DNA from: AP-15 sp035503615
GTDB lineage: Bacteria > Pseudomonadota > Alphaproteobacteria > ATCC43930 > CGMCC-115725
Assembly (NCBI GenBank): GCA_035503615.1
Contig: DATJTI010000027.1
Coordinates: 1-64,000 of the forward strand
Length of the DNA: 64,000 nt
Reading direction: 5' to 3'
Shown: positions 1-7,780 of the stretch, in pieces
Layout of the letters: each line of letters opens with the position of its first letter
Position numbering within the stretch: the stretch's first letter is position 1
Translations under genes and position numbers: made by a program
The notes under the pieces: generated by a model
Told to the model about the DNA's origin: nothing
What the model saw: the letters and a program-made list of their open reading frames with translations, nothing else
The model's database searches: none

Positions 1-945
1 CTGGCATTGCCGCGGCGCAGCTGCGTGCCGGTCGGCGGCGGCAAGGATTCGATCGTCACCCTCGAATGCCTGAAAGGCGGCGGCGAGGATTTGCTGCTGT
101 TTTCGCTCGGCGACGCAGAGCCGATCGCCGCCTGCATCACCGTTGCCGGGTTGCCGTCGATCCGGGTGCGCCGGCGGCTCGATCCGGCACTGCTGCGGCT
201 CAACAGCGAAGGGGCGCTGAACGGCCATGTGCCGATCACCGGAATCTTGAGCGCGATCGTGCTGGCCTGCGCGGTGCTGTTTGGGTTCGATACGATCGTC
301 ATGTCCAACGAGCATTCGGCAAATGCCCCGAACCTGGTCGACGCTGGCGCTGCGATCAATCACCAGTTCAGCAAATCGCTCGAGTTCGAAGAAAAATTTT
401 CGCGCTATGTGGCAGGCCACATCTCGCCGAGCCTCGCCTATTTCTCGCTGCTGCGGCCATTGTCGGAAATCGAGATTGCCCGGCGCCTCGCCCGGCATCC
501 GCAATATTTCGGCGTCTTCCGCAGCTGCAACACCGCGTTCCGCCAGTCTCCGACCGAACGCGGTCGGCATTGGTGCGGCAACTGCCCGAAATGCCGCTTT
601 GTGTTTCTGGCCCTGGCGCCGTTTCTCGACAAGCGCCAGCTGATCGAGATTTTTGGCCGCAATCTGCTCGACGATGAAACCCAGTTCGACGGCTTCGCCG
701 CGCTGTGCGGGCTCGCTGCGCACAAGCCTTTCGAATGCGTCGGCGAGACCGGCGAAAGTGCGGCGGTCATGGCCCGGCTCGGACATGATCCCCTCTGGTG
801 CAACGACGCGGTCGTGCGTGGCCTCGCCGAGGCATTCACGACATTGCGGCAGCTCGACGAGAGCGCCTATCAGGCGCTATTCGAGACGCGCCACCCGCAC
901 CGCGTGCCGGCGCGGTTTCTGGCGATGCTCGATGCGCGCGGCTGA
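1..945 (+). CDS. murL: MurL, UDP-N-acetylmuramoyl-L-alanyl-L-glutamate epimerase (5' end outside window)
   Basis: The enzyme inverts the terminal L-Glu of UDP-MurNAc-L-Ala-L-Glu to D-Glu in the cytoplasm, using ATP; this is the MurL role known from Xanthomonas. The frame is open from base 1, so the N-terminal part lies outside the window. What is visible is an ATP-pyrophosphatase-type loop GGGKDS (nt 34-51), the segment SNEHSANAPN, and a cysteine cluster WCGNCPKC (nt 571-594). The stop codon overlaps the start of the murD2-like gene by 14 nt, the expected pairing for this pathway and the main support for the name. The family is also annotated as 'endonuclease domain' or 'hypothetical' in older records. 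Function is by homology recall and gene context. Confidence 0.85.
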   Translation: MALPRRSCVPVGGGKDSIVTLECLKGGGEDLLLFSLGDAEPIAACITVAGLPSIRVRRRLDPALLRLNSEGALNGHVPITGILSAIVLACAVLFGFDTIVMSNEHSANAPNLVDAGAAINHQFSKSLEFEEKFSRYVAGHISPSLAYFSLLRPLSEIEIARRLARHPQYFGVFRSCNTAFRQSPTERGRHWCGNCPKCRFVFLALAPFLDKRQLIEIFGRNLLDDETQFDGFAALCGLAAHKPFECVGETGESAAVMARLGHDPLWCNDAVVRGLAEAFTTLRQLDESAYQALFETRHPHRVPARFLAMLDARG

Positions 946-2296
946 GCTCGGCGCCGCACGGGTTGGAATCTGGGGGCTCGGCCGCGAAGGCCGGGCGGCG
1001 ATCGGCTTCCTGCGTGCCCATCACCCGGGCCTGCCCCTGCTGCTGCTCGACGATGCCGCCGATGCGCAGCCGCCGGATGGATGTCCCGGTCTCGAATGTG
1101 CATTTGGCGCCGACGCCATCGCCGGCGCGCTCGGCCGCCTCGAAATCCTGGTCAAATCGCCCGGGGTCAGCCTCTACCGGCCGGAGCTCGCGACCGCCCG
1201 CGCACATGGCGTGGCGATCACCTCGCTATTGAATTTGTGGTTCGCCGAGGACCCCGCGATCACGACAATCGGCGTGACCGGAACCAAGGGAAAGAGCACG
1301 ACCGCCTCGCTGATCGCGCACCTGCTCGGCCGGCTCGGGCGGCGGGTCGCGCTGGCCGGCAATATCGGGGTTCCGGTGACCGAGATCGATCCGGCCGTGG
1401 CCGATTTTGCGGTGATCGAAATGTCGAGCTACCAGGCCGCGGATTTTCGCGGTTGCTGCGACATCGCGGTGCTGACTTCGCTCTATCCCGAGCATATCGA
1501 CTGGCATCGCACACTCGCCGCCTATTATCGCGACAAACTCAACCTGTTGCGCCACAGCCGTGTGGCGATCGTCAACTGCCAGGCGGCGGCGACGATCGCC
1601 GAGTTTGGCGACGTCCCGTTGCCGCGCGGCGAACTGTTCAACGCCGCCGCCGGGGTGCACGCCGAGGGCCGCGAGATTTTCGACGGCGGCTGGCGCATCG
1701 GCGAGATCGGCAACCGCTATCTGTCGCGGCCGCACAATCTGTCGAACCTGTGTGCCGCGCTTAGTGTCGCCAAACGGCTCGGCCTCGATCTCGCGCTTGC
1801 CCTCGACGCCGCCGCCGACTTCCGGGCATTGCCGCATCGCCAACAGGAGCTGGGCGAGATCGACGGCGTGCTGTTTGTCGATGACAGCATCTCGACGGCA
1901 CCTGAATCGACCCTGGCGGCGCTCGAAGTCTATGCCGGACGCGACATCGCGGTGATCGTCGGCGGCTATGACCGCGGCATCGATTACGGCAAGCTGGTCA
2001 CGGCCCTCGCTGCAGGTGCGGCGCGCGCGGTCGTGTGTCTCGGCAACAGCGGCGAGCGGATCTGCTCCGGCCTCGAAACCGCTGCGGCCGGATGCGCCAG
2101 CCATGCCGTTACGGCTTGTCGCGCGCGGTCGATGGACGAGGCGGTCGCGCTTGCGCGGCGCCTGACCGCGCCGGGCGGGGTCGTGCTGCTGTCGCCGGCG
2201 GCGCCGAGCTATGGCTATTACCGCGATTTCGCCGAGCGCGGCCGCGACTTCGCCAGGATCGCGGCATCGGCCGGCAACCTCCAGGCGGCGCAATGA
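932..2296 (+). CDS. murD2: MurD2-type UDP-MurNAc-L-Ala--L-glutamate ligase
   Basis: This is a Mur ligase of 454 aa that would add glutamate (L-Glu in the MurD2/MurL route) to UDP-MurNAc-L-Ala. An N-terminal nucleotide-binding segment GIWGLGREG is followed by the Mur ligase P-loop GVTGTKGKST (residues about 114-123), the central motif LYPEHIDWH, the motif DDSISTAPEST and the C-terminal SPAAPSYGYY segment, all in MurD order. I chose ATG 932 because it lies inside the end of murL (14-nt overlap) and begins directly before the dinucleotide-fold segment; the frame is open much further upstream but there it shadows murL. The L-Glu preference is inferred from the adjacent murL, not from residues I can read. 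Confidence 0.88.
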   Translation: MRAAELGAARVGIWGLGREGRAAIGFLRAHHPGLPLLLLDDAADAQPPDGCPGLECAFGADAIAGALGRLEILVKSPGVSLYRPELATARAHGVAITSLLNLWFAEDPAITTIGVTGTKGKSTTASLIAHLLGRLGRRVALAGNIGVPVTEIDPAVADFAVIEMSSYQAADFRGCCDIAVLTSLYPEHIDWHRTLAAYYRDKLNLLRHSRVAIVNCQAAATIAEFGDVPLPRGELFNAAAGVHAEGREIFDGGWRIGEIGNRYLSRPHNLSNLCAALSVAKRLGLDLALALDAAADFRALPHRQQELGEIDGVLFVDDSISTAPESTLAALEVYAGRDIAVIVGGYDRGIDYGKLVTALAAGAARAVVCLGNSGERICSGLETAAAGCASHAVTACRARSMDEAVALARRLTAPGGVVLLSPAAPSYGYYRDFAERGRDFARIAASAGNLQAAQ

Positions 2297-2541
2297 CCCG
2301 GCTGCGCCTCCGGCCGCTGTTGGCGTCGGCACTGTGTCTTGCTCTCGCCGGCGCCGCGGGCGGTTGCGTCGAGAAGCCCTATCTGTCGAGCGGCGATGCG
2401 AACTCCGCCGCGGTCGGGTTCAGCGGCGATCTCGCCGCCGCGACCGCCGTGGCGAGGCAGCATTGCCTGCGCTACGACCGTGTGCCGCGCTTTCTCGATG
2501 CCGAAGAAAACATCGCCTATTTCAGCTGCGAGCGCCATTAG
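2293..2541 (+). CDS. Small putative lipoprotein
   Basis: An 82-aa protein whose ATG overlaps the murD2 stop codon (ATGA), so it is probably translationally coupled. The N-terminus is Arg-rich followed by a hydrophobic stretch ending in AGAAGGC, a plausible lipobox with Cys25 as the lipidated residue. The mature part is about 58 residues with two more cysteines (HCLRY, FSCERH) that could form a disulfide. I do not recognise a domain. Its position suggests a role linked to the envelope, but that is inference from neighbours only. Confidence 0.6.
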   Translation: MTRLRLRPLLASALCLALAGAAGGCVEKPYLSSGDANSAAVGFSGDLAAATAVARQHCLRYDRVPRFLDAEENIAYFSCERH

Positions 2542-2551
2542 CGCGCCGCCG

Positions 2552-3766
2552 GTGACGCCCGCCCGGCTGCTGCTGCGCATCGCGGTGCTGTGGCTGTGCG
2601 GTGCCGATCTGCGCCTGACGGTGTTGGCGGTGCCGCCGGTCCTGCCGCTGATCCATCGCCAGTTCGCATTGAGCGAGCACGCGATCGGGGCGCTTTCCGG
2701 GCTGCCGCCGCTGCTGTTCGGGCTGGCGGCGATCCCGGGCTCGCTGTTGATCGCGCGGTTGGGGGCGCGGGGTGCCGTGATCGCCGGTCTCGTCTGCGTC
2801 GCCCTGGCATCGGCGGCGCGCGGCATCGGGCCGTCGGTGCCGATGCTGTTTGCGATGACGTTTCTGATGGCGGCGGGGATCGCGGTCGTGCAGCCGGCGC
2901 TGCCGGTATTGGTCGGCGAATGGTTCGCCCGCCGCCCCGGTTTCGCGACCGCGGTTTATGCCAATGGGCTCCTGGTCGGCGAGGCGCTGGCGGCGGCGTT
3001 GACGATCCCGCTGATCCTGCCGCTGTTCGGCGGCAGCTGGCGCGCCGCCTTCGTCTTCTGGGCGGTGCCGGTCGCGGCGGCCGCACTGCTGCTGGTGCCG
3101 TGCGGATCGAGCACCACCCATCGGGGCAGCCCGTCGGGATCGGTACGCTGGTGGCCGGATTGGCGGCACCGCGAGACATGGCAGCTCGGGCTGATGCAAG
3201 GCGGCACCGGCGGGCTCTATTTCGCTTCGAACGCGTTCATCCCTGACTATCTGCACGCGGTCGGGCAGCCGGGTCTGGTGACGCTCGGTCTCGCCGCGCT
3301 GAACATCGGCCAGCTGCCGGCCTCGCTGCTATTGTTGCTGTGGGCGCGGCGTCTCGGCCACAGCAAGACCGTGTTGGTGCTGATGCAGCTGCTGGGCCTC
3401 GCCGGGATCGGAGCACTCCTCGTGCCGCAGCCCTGGACCGCGGCCGCCGGTCCGGCGATGATCGGCTTCTGCTCCGCCTTTACCCTGATCGTGACTTTGG
3501 CCCTGCCGCCGCAGATCGCCGCCGCCGGCGACATCCACCGGTTGTCGGCCGGCATGTTCGCGATCGGCTATTCGCTGTCCTGCGTCGTGCCGCTCTTGGG
3601 CGGGGCGTTGTGGGATGCGACGCGCATACCGCAAGCCGCCTTTGCCGTCGCCGCACTCAGCACCATGCTGGTCCTCGCCGCGGCGCTGAGCTTCCGCTTT
3701 CCGGCGCCGCGCGACATCCGCCCCGGAACCGCCGGCGCCCCGGAACCACCGGCGATTGCGACTTGA
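2552..3766 (+). CDS. MFS transporter, CynX/NimT-like
   Basis: A 404-aa polytopic membrane protein with about 12 hydrophobic segments. The N-terminal region (LWLCGADLRLTVLAVPPVLP, then QFALSEHAIGALSGLPPLLF) resembles the cyanate/nitroimidazole transporter (CynX/NimT) branch of the major facilitator superfamily. The C-terminus ends in a Pro/Ala-rich tail. The start is uncertain: GTG 2552 lies 10 nt after the lipoprotein gene and immediately before the first membrane segment; ATG 2498 in the same frame would overlap that gene. No clear Shine-Dalgarno site is seen for either. Substrate is unknown. Confidence 0.8.
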   Translation: MTPARLLLRIAVLWLCGADLRLTVLAVPPVLPLIHRQFALSEHAIGALSGLPPLLFGLAAIPGSLLIARLGARGAVIAGLVCVALASAARGIGPSVPMLFAMTFLMAAGIAVVQPALPVLVGEWFARRPGFATAVYANGLLVGEALAAALTIPLILPLFGGSWRAAFVFWAVPVAAAALLLVPCGSSTTHRGSPSGSVRWWPDWRHRETWQLGLMQGGTGGLYFASNAFIPDYLHAVGQPGLVTLGLAALNIGQLPASLLLLLWARRLGHSKTVLVLMQLLGLAGIGALLVPQPWTAAAGPAMIGFCSAFTLIVTLALPPQIAAAGDIHRLSAGMFAIGYSLSCVVPLLGGALWDATRIPQAAFAVAALSTMLVLAAALSFRFPAPRDIRPGTAGAPEPPAIAT

Positions 3767-3829
3767 GCGCGCCGCCCGGTCGCGATACTCCTCGTTGATC
3801 GTGCAGCGGAGGACAGCAAAGGCGACCCG

Positions 3830-4456
3830 ATGACCATCGAATTGCACACCTGGAACACCCCGAACGGCCGCAAGATCAGCGTGGCCCTCGAAGAGATGGG
3901 CCTCGCCTATACGGTAAAGCCGGTCAACATCTCTAAGGGCGAGCAGTTCGCCCCCGCTTTTGTCAAGATCAGCCCGAACAGCAAGATCCCGGCAATCGTC
4001 GACGGGGACGGTCCGGGTGGCGCTCCGATCAGCGTCTTCGAATCGGGTGCGATCCTGATCTATCTCGGCGAGAAGACCGGCAAGTTCTGGCCGGCCGACC
4101 GGCGGCGGCAGGTCCCGGTCCTCGAGTGGCTGATGTGGCAGATGGGCGGGTTCGGCCCGATGCCCGGCCAGGTGCATCACTTTCTGCAGGTCGCCAACGA
4201 GCAGGACCGCCGCTACGGCCTCGAACGCTATTCGAAGGAGACGCGCCGGCTCTACGGCGTGCTCGACAAGCGGCTCGGCGAGGTGCCGTTTGTCGCCGGC
4301 GACATCTCGATCGCCGATTTCGCGATCCTCGGCTGGGCCTGGCGGCACGAACGCCACCAGGTCGATTTCGCCGATTTCCCGAATGTCGGGCGCTGGTATG
4401 AGGCGATCATGGCCCGCCCCGGCGTCAAGCGCGGTTTCGAGGTGGCGCTGAGCTGA
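3830..4456 (+). CDS. Glutathione S-transferase family, YfcG-like
   Basis: A 208-aa thioredoxin-fold/GST protein. The N-terminus (TPNGRKISVALEEMGLAY) and the stretches KGEQFAPAFVKISPNSKIPA and FESGAILIYLGEKTG match E. coli YfcG, a Nu-class GST with disulfide-bond reductase activity. Thr10 and Asn12 correspond to the YfcG active-site Thr9/Asn11. The C-terminal helical domain includes FVAGDISIADFAI, the usual GST_C N-capping box region. A Shine-Dalgarno site is weak (GGCGACCCG just upstream). It probably acts in glutathione-dependent thiol/disulfide chemistry in the cytoplasm; the native substrate cannot be read from sequence. Confidence 0.88.
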   Translation: MTIELHTWNTPNGRKISVALEEMGLAYTVKPVNISKGEQFAPAFVKISPNSKIPAIVDGDGPGGAPISVFESGAILIYLGEKTGKFWPADRRRQVPVLEWLMWQMGGFGPMPGQVHHFLQVANEQDRRYGLERYSKETRRLYGVLDKRLGEVPFVAGDISIADFAILGWAWRHERHQVDFADFPNVGRWYEAIMARPGVKRGFEVALS

Positions 4457-4516
4457 GCTGCGTCCACCGCGCGCGGGCGCGGCGATGCATCGGCGGCACG
4501 ATCGAGAGCGTCAAGC

Positions 4517-5584
4517 ATGTTCCACCGCGAAGCCGGCGTGTTCAAAACGAGCTATGCCGCCGACATGGCGCTCTTCCCGCTGCCGATCGCGCAGTGGAGT
4601 GTCGCCGTACTGGCGGTGCTGTTCATTGTCGTCGTGCCGCTCACCTTCAGCGAATATTATGTCTCGATCCTCAATCTTTGCCTGATCGCGATCGTCGGCG
4701 CGCTCGGCCTCAACATCCTCGTCGGCTATACCGGGCAGGTCTCGATCGGTCATGGCGCCTTCATGTCGGTCGGCGCCTACACCGCCGCCAATCTGATCAC
4801 CCGGCTCGGCCTGCCGTTCTGGATCGCGATCCCGGCCGGCGGGCTGATGGCCGCACTGGTCGGCGTCATCGTGGGCATCCCGTCCTTACGCATCAAGGGG
4901 ATCTATCTGGCGATTGCGACGCTCGCGGCGCAGCTGATCATCGAGTGGACGATCAACCATGTGCAGTGGATTTCGGGCGGCGTGCAGGCATCGATCACGA
5001 TCCCGCGCCCGTCTCTCTTTGGGATCGTGCTGAAACGGGAAGCACAAATCTATCTGTTTTTGATGTTCTTTGTGGTGCTGGCGATCGCCGCCACGCTCAA
5101 CCTGGTGCGCAGCCGCATCGGCCGGGCCTTTATCGCGATCCGCGATCAGAATGTCGCCGCCGAGATCATCGGCATCAACATCTTCCGCTACAAGCTCTAC
5201 GCGTTTGCGATCTCGTCGTTTTATGCCGGAGTGGCCGGCGTCCTCGAAAGCTATTATCTCGGCATCGCCAATTACGAGCAGTTTCAGCTCGATGTGTCGA
5301 TCGACTATCTGGCGATGGTGATCATCGGCGGTCTCGGCTCGGTGCTGGGCTCGATCTTCGGGGCGATTTTCGTCACCCTGTTGCCGGTCGCAACCCGCTG
5401 GTTTCTCAACTCGTTCGGCGGCTTGTTCCTGTCCCATGCCGACCTCTTGAGCATCGTGCCGAACCTGCGGCTGGTGATTTTCGGCGGCCTGATCATCTTT
5501 TTTCTGGTGGTCGAGCCAGAGGGGTTGAGCCGCCTGTGGCGCAACATTCGCAATTACTTCCGGACTTGGCCATTTTCATATTGA
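4517..5584 (+). CDS. Branched-chain amino acid-type ABC transporter permease, LivM
   Basis: A 355-aa inner-membrane permease of the LivM family. Hallmarks are LNILVGYTGQVSIGHGAFM in the N-terminal half, IKGIYLAIATLAAQLI, and IGRAFIAIRDQNVAAEIIGI before the last membrane segments. The next genes are a periplasmic binding protein and LivF. The partner permease LivH and the second ATPase LivG, normally in the same operon, are not found in this window; the gene directly upstream is a GST. The transporter is either completed by genes elsewhere or has lost parts. The substrate class (amino acid, amide or aromatic acid) is open. Confidence 0.9.
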   Translation: MFHREAGVFKTSYAADMALFPLPIAQWSVAVLAVLFIVVVPLTFSEYYVSILNLCLIAIVGALGLNILVGYTGQVSIGHGAFMSVGAYTAANLITRLGLPFWIAIPAGGLMAALVGVIVGIPSLRIKGIYLAIATLAAQLIIEWTINHVQWISGGVQASITIPRPSLFGIVLKREAQIYLFLMFFVVLAIAATLNLVRSRIGRAFIAIRDQNVAAEIIGINIFRYKLYAFAISSFYAGVAGVLESYYLGIANYEQFQLDVSIDYLAMVIIGGLGSVLGSIFGAIFVTLLPVATRWFLNSFGGLFLSHADLLSIVPNLRLVIFGGLIIFFLVVEPEGLSRLWRNIRNYFRTWPFSY

Positions 5585-5609
5585 CTGACGAAAACCACGG
5601 GAGGGAGCG

Positions 5610-6863
5610 ATGGTGACGAGATTGTCCAAACCCATCTGGGGGCTTGCGGCCGGTGCCGTTGCCGGTTTGGTGCTGGCCACGACGACGCTGGCGCAGGCCA
5701 AGGAACTGGTGATCGGCGACCAGTGCGACCGCACCGGCCCGACCCAGATCGTCGGCACCGTGCTGTGCCCGGCGATGCAGGATTATTACAAGCTGATCAA
5801 TTCCGAAGGCGGGGTCGACGGCTGGACGATCCGCGGCGACGAGATCGACAACCAGTACCAGGTGCCACCGGCGATCGAAGCCTATGAGCGCCAGAAGCAG
5901 GAAGGCGTCGTGATGATGACGCTCTACGGCACGCCGCAGACCGTGGCGTTGAATGAGCGGCTCGAGCAGGACCACATGCCGACCACCTCGCCCGGCTTTG
6001 GCATCGCGGCCGCGGCCGACGGCACCCGCTACCCCTATCTGTTCCCGATTGCTGCGACCTATTGGTCGCAGGCCGCGGGGGCGATCAAGTTCGCCAAGGA
6101 CAAGCTCGGCGGCAGCCTGAAAGGTAAGAAGATCGCCTATATCTATTACGACAATCCGGCCGGCAAGGAGCCGATGCCGATCCTCGATGCCTTGCAAAAG
6201 ACCGAAGGCTACGAGATGCGGACCTTTGCGGTGCCGCCGCCGGGGGTCGAAATGGGGGCGCAGATCCTTGACATTACGCAGCGCTTTCACCCCGATTTCA
6301 TCATCGCCCATCTGTTCGGGCGCTCACCCTCGGTGATGATCAGGGGCTTGAAGGGTGCCGGCTACCCGCTGTCGCATGTGATCGGGTTGGTGTGGGCCTC
6401 GGCCGAGGCGGACATCATGGCCGCCGGCGGCTGGGGTGTCGCCGAGGGCTACAACACGCTGCAATTCGCCGGCGCCGGTGACGACTACCCGGTGCGCCAA
6501 GAGATCAAGGCGATGTACAAGAAAGAGGGCGAGAGCCCGCCCAAGACGATGGACGACACGGTCGTCTACAATCGCGGCCTGCTACAGGCGGCAATCCAGG
6601 TCGAGGCGCTGAAGAATGCGCTGAAGATCAGCGGCGGCCAAAAGCCGACCGGCGCGCAGGTCAAGGCCGGGTTCGAACAGATCCACGATTTCACGCTCGG
6701 CGGCCTGGTCCCGCCCTTGCAGATCACTCCGACCGATCACGAGGGCGGCGGCTGGGTCCAGGTCTTCCAGGTCCACAACGGCAAGTTTGTCAAGGAGACC
6801 GGCTGGTTCCGCGCCTACCGCGATGTGGTCGAGCACGCGGTCAAGACCGCGGAAGTCAACTAG
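5610..6863 (+). CDS. ABC transporter periplasmic binding protein, Liv/amide type
   Basis: A 417-aa type I periplasmic binding protein (Peripla_BP_6). The N-terminus has a Sec signal peptide ending near ATTTLAQA-KELVIGDQ (about residue 30). The mature start CDRTGPTQIVGTVLCPAMQD and the central region KKIAYIYYDNPAGKEPMPIL are typical of binding proteins that serve LivHMGF-like transporters for amides, aromatic acids or branched amino acids. A strong Shine-Dalgarno site (GGGAGGGAG) ends just before ATG 5610, which lies 25 nt after livM. It captures ligand for the LivM/LivF transporter; ligand unknown. Confidence 0.9.
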   Translation: MVTRLSKPIWGLAAGAVAGLVLATTTLAQAKELVIGDQCDRTGPTQIVGTVLCPAMQDYYKLINSEGGVDGWTIRGDEIDNQYQVPPAIEAYERQKQEGVVMMTLYGTPQTVALNERLEQDHMPTTSPGFGIAAAADGTRYPYLFPIAATYWSQAAGAIKFAKDKLGGSLKGKKIAYIYYDNPAGKEPMPILDALQKTEGYEMRTFAVPPPGVEMGAQILDITQRFHPDFIIAHLFGRSPSVMIRGLKGAGYPLSHVIGLVWASAEADIMAAGGWGVAEGYNTLQFAGAGDDYPVRQEIKAMYKKEGESPPKTMDDTVVYNRGLLQAAIQVEALKNALKISGGQKPTGAQVKAGFEQIHDFTLGGLVPPLQITPTDHEGGGWVQVFQVHNGKFVKETGWFRAYRDVVEHAVKTAEVN

Positions 6864-6909
6864 GCGGCGGAACAGGGCGCGGGGCGGGCATCGCGGGGAC
6901 GCTCGGGCC

Positions 6910-7704
6910 ATGCTGGCACTCAACAATATCGAGGTCGTCTACGATGGTGTGATCCTGGTGCTCAAGGGGGTCTCGCTCAATGCCGAGGAAGGCCGGATCA
7001 CCACCCTCCTCGGCGCCAACGGTGCCGGCAAGACGACGACGTTGAAGGCGATCTCGGGGCTGCTGCGCAGCGAGCGCGGCGAGGTCACCAAGGGCACCGT
7101 CACCCTGGATGGCGAACGCCTCGACCGGCTGCTGCCGCATGATGTCGTCAAGCGCGGGGTCAGTCAGGTGTTCGAGGGGCGGCGGGTGTTCGAGAACCTG
7201 ACGGTCCAGGAGAACCTCATCGTCGGAGCTCATATCCGCCGCGATTTTGCCCGGGTGCGCGCCGAGCTCGACGAGATCTTCGCGACCTTTCCGGTGCTGC
7301 AGCAGCGGCGCCACCAGCCGGCCGGCTATCTGTCGGGCGGCGAGCAGCAGATGCTGGTCATCGGCCGGGCGCTGATGAGCGAACCCAGGCTGATCCTGCT
7401 CGACGAGCCCTCGCTCGGTTTGGCGCCGCTGCTGGTCGCCGAGATTTTCGGCATCATCCGCCGCTTGCGCGAAGAGCGCGGGCTGACCGTTCTGCTGGTC
7501 GAGCAAAACGCGGCGCTGGCGCTCGACATCGCCGATCACGGCTATGTCATGGAGAATGGCCGCATCGTCCTCGAAGGTCCGGCCGACAGCCTGCGGCAGA
7601 ACTCCGATATCCGGGAATTCTATCTCGGGCTCAACGAGGCCGGGGCGCGCCGCTCCTACCGCGAACTCAAGCACTATAAGCGCCGCAAGCGCTGGCTGTC
7701 ATAG
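6910..7704 (+). CDS. Branched-chain amino acid-type ABC transporter ATPase, LivF
   Basis: A 264-aa ABC ATPase. Walker A is GANGAGKTT (residues 35-43), the signature is LSGGEQQM, Walker B is LILLDEPSLGL, and the switch region is LLVEQNA. The family is LivF, which pairs with LivG; no LivG is present here. The C-terminal tail YRELKHYKRRKRWLS is a basic extension common in LivF proteins of clusters that carry an AMP-forming acyl-CoA ligase, which suggests an aromatic or acyl substrate rather than leucine. I chose ATG 6910 because the domain begins directly there; the longer frame runs back into the binding-protein gene. Confidence 0.9.
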   Translation: MLALNNIEVVYDGVILVLKGVSLNAEEGRITTLLGANGAGKTTTLKAISGLLRSERGEVTKGTVTLDGERLDRLLPHDVVKRGVSQVFEGRRVFENLTVQENLIVGAHIRRDFARVRAELDEIFATFPVLQQRRHQPAGYLSGGEQQMLVIGRALMSEPRLILLDEPSLGLAPLLVAEIFGIIRRLREERGLTVLLVEQNAALALDIADHGYVMENGRIVLEGPADSLRQNSDIREFYLGLNEAGARRSYRELKHYKRRKRWLS

Positions 7705-7780
7705 GCCCCGCATGGCCCACCGCCGGCGACCGGTGTCGCGGCGGCGGGCGGGTGGTCCCGGCGATCGTCCCGGCAATCGG

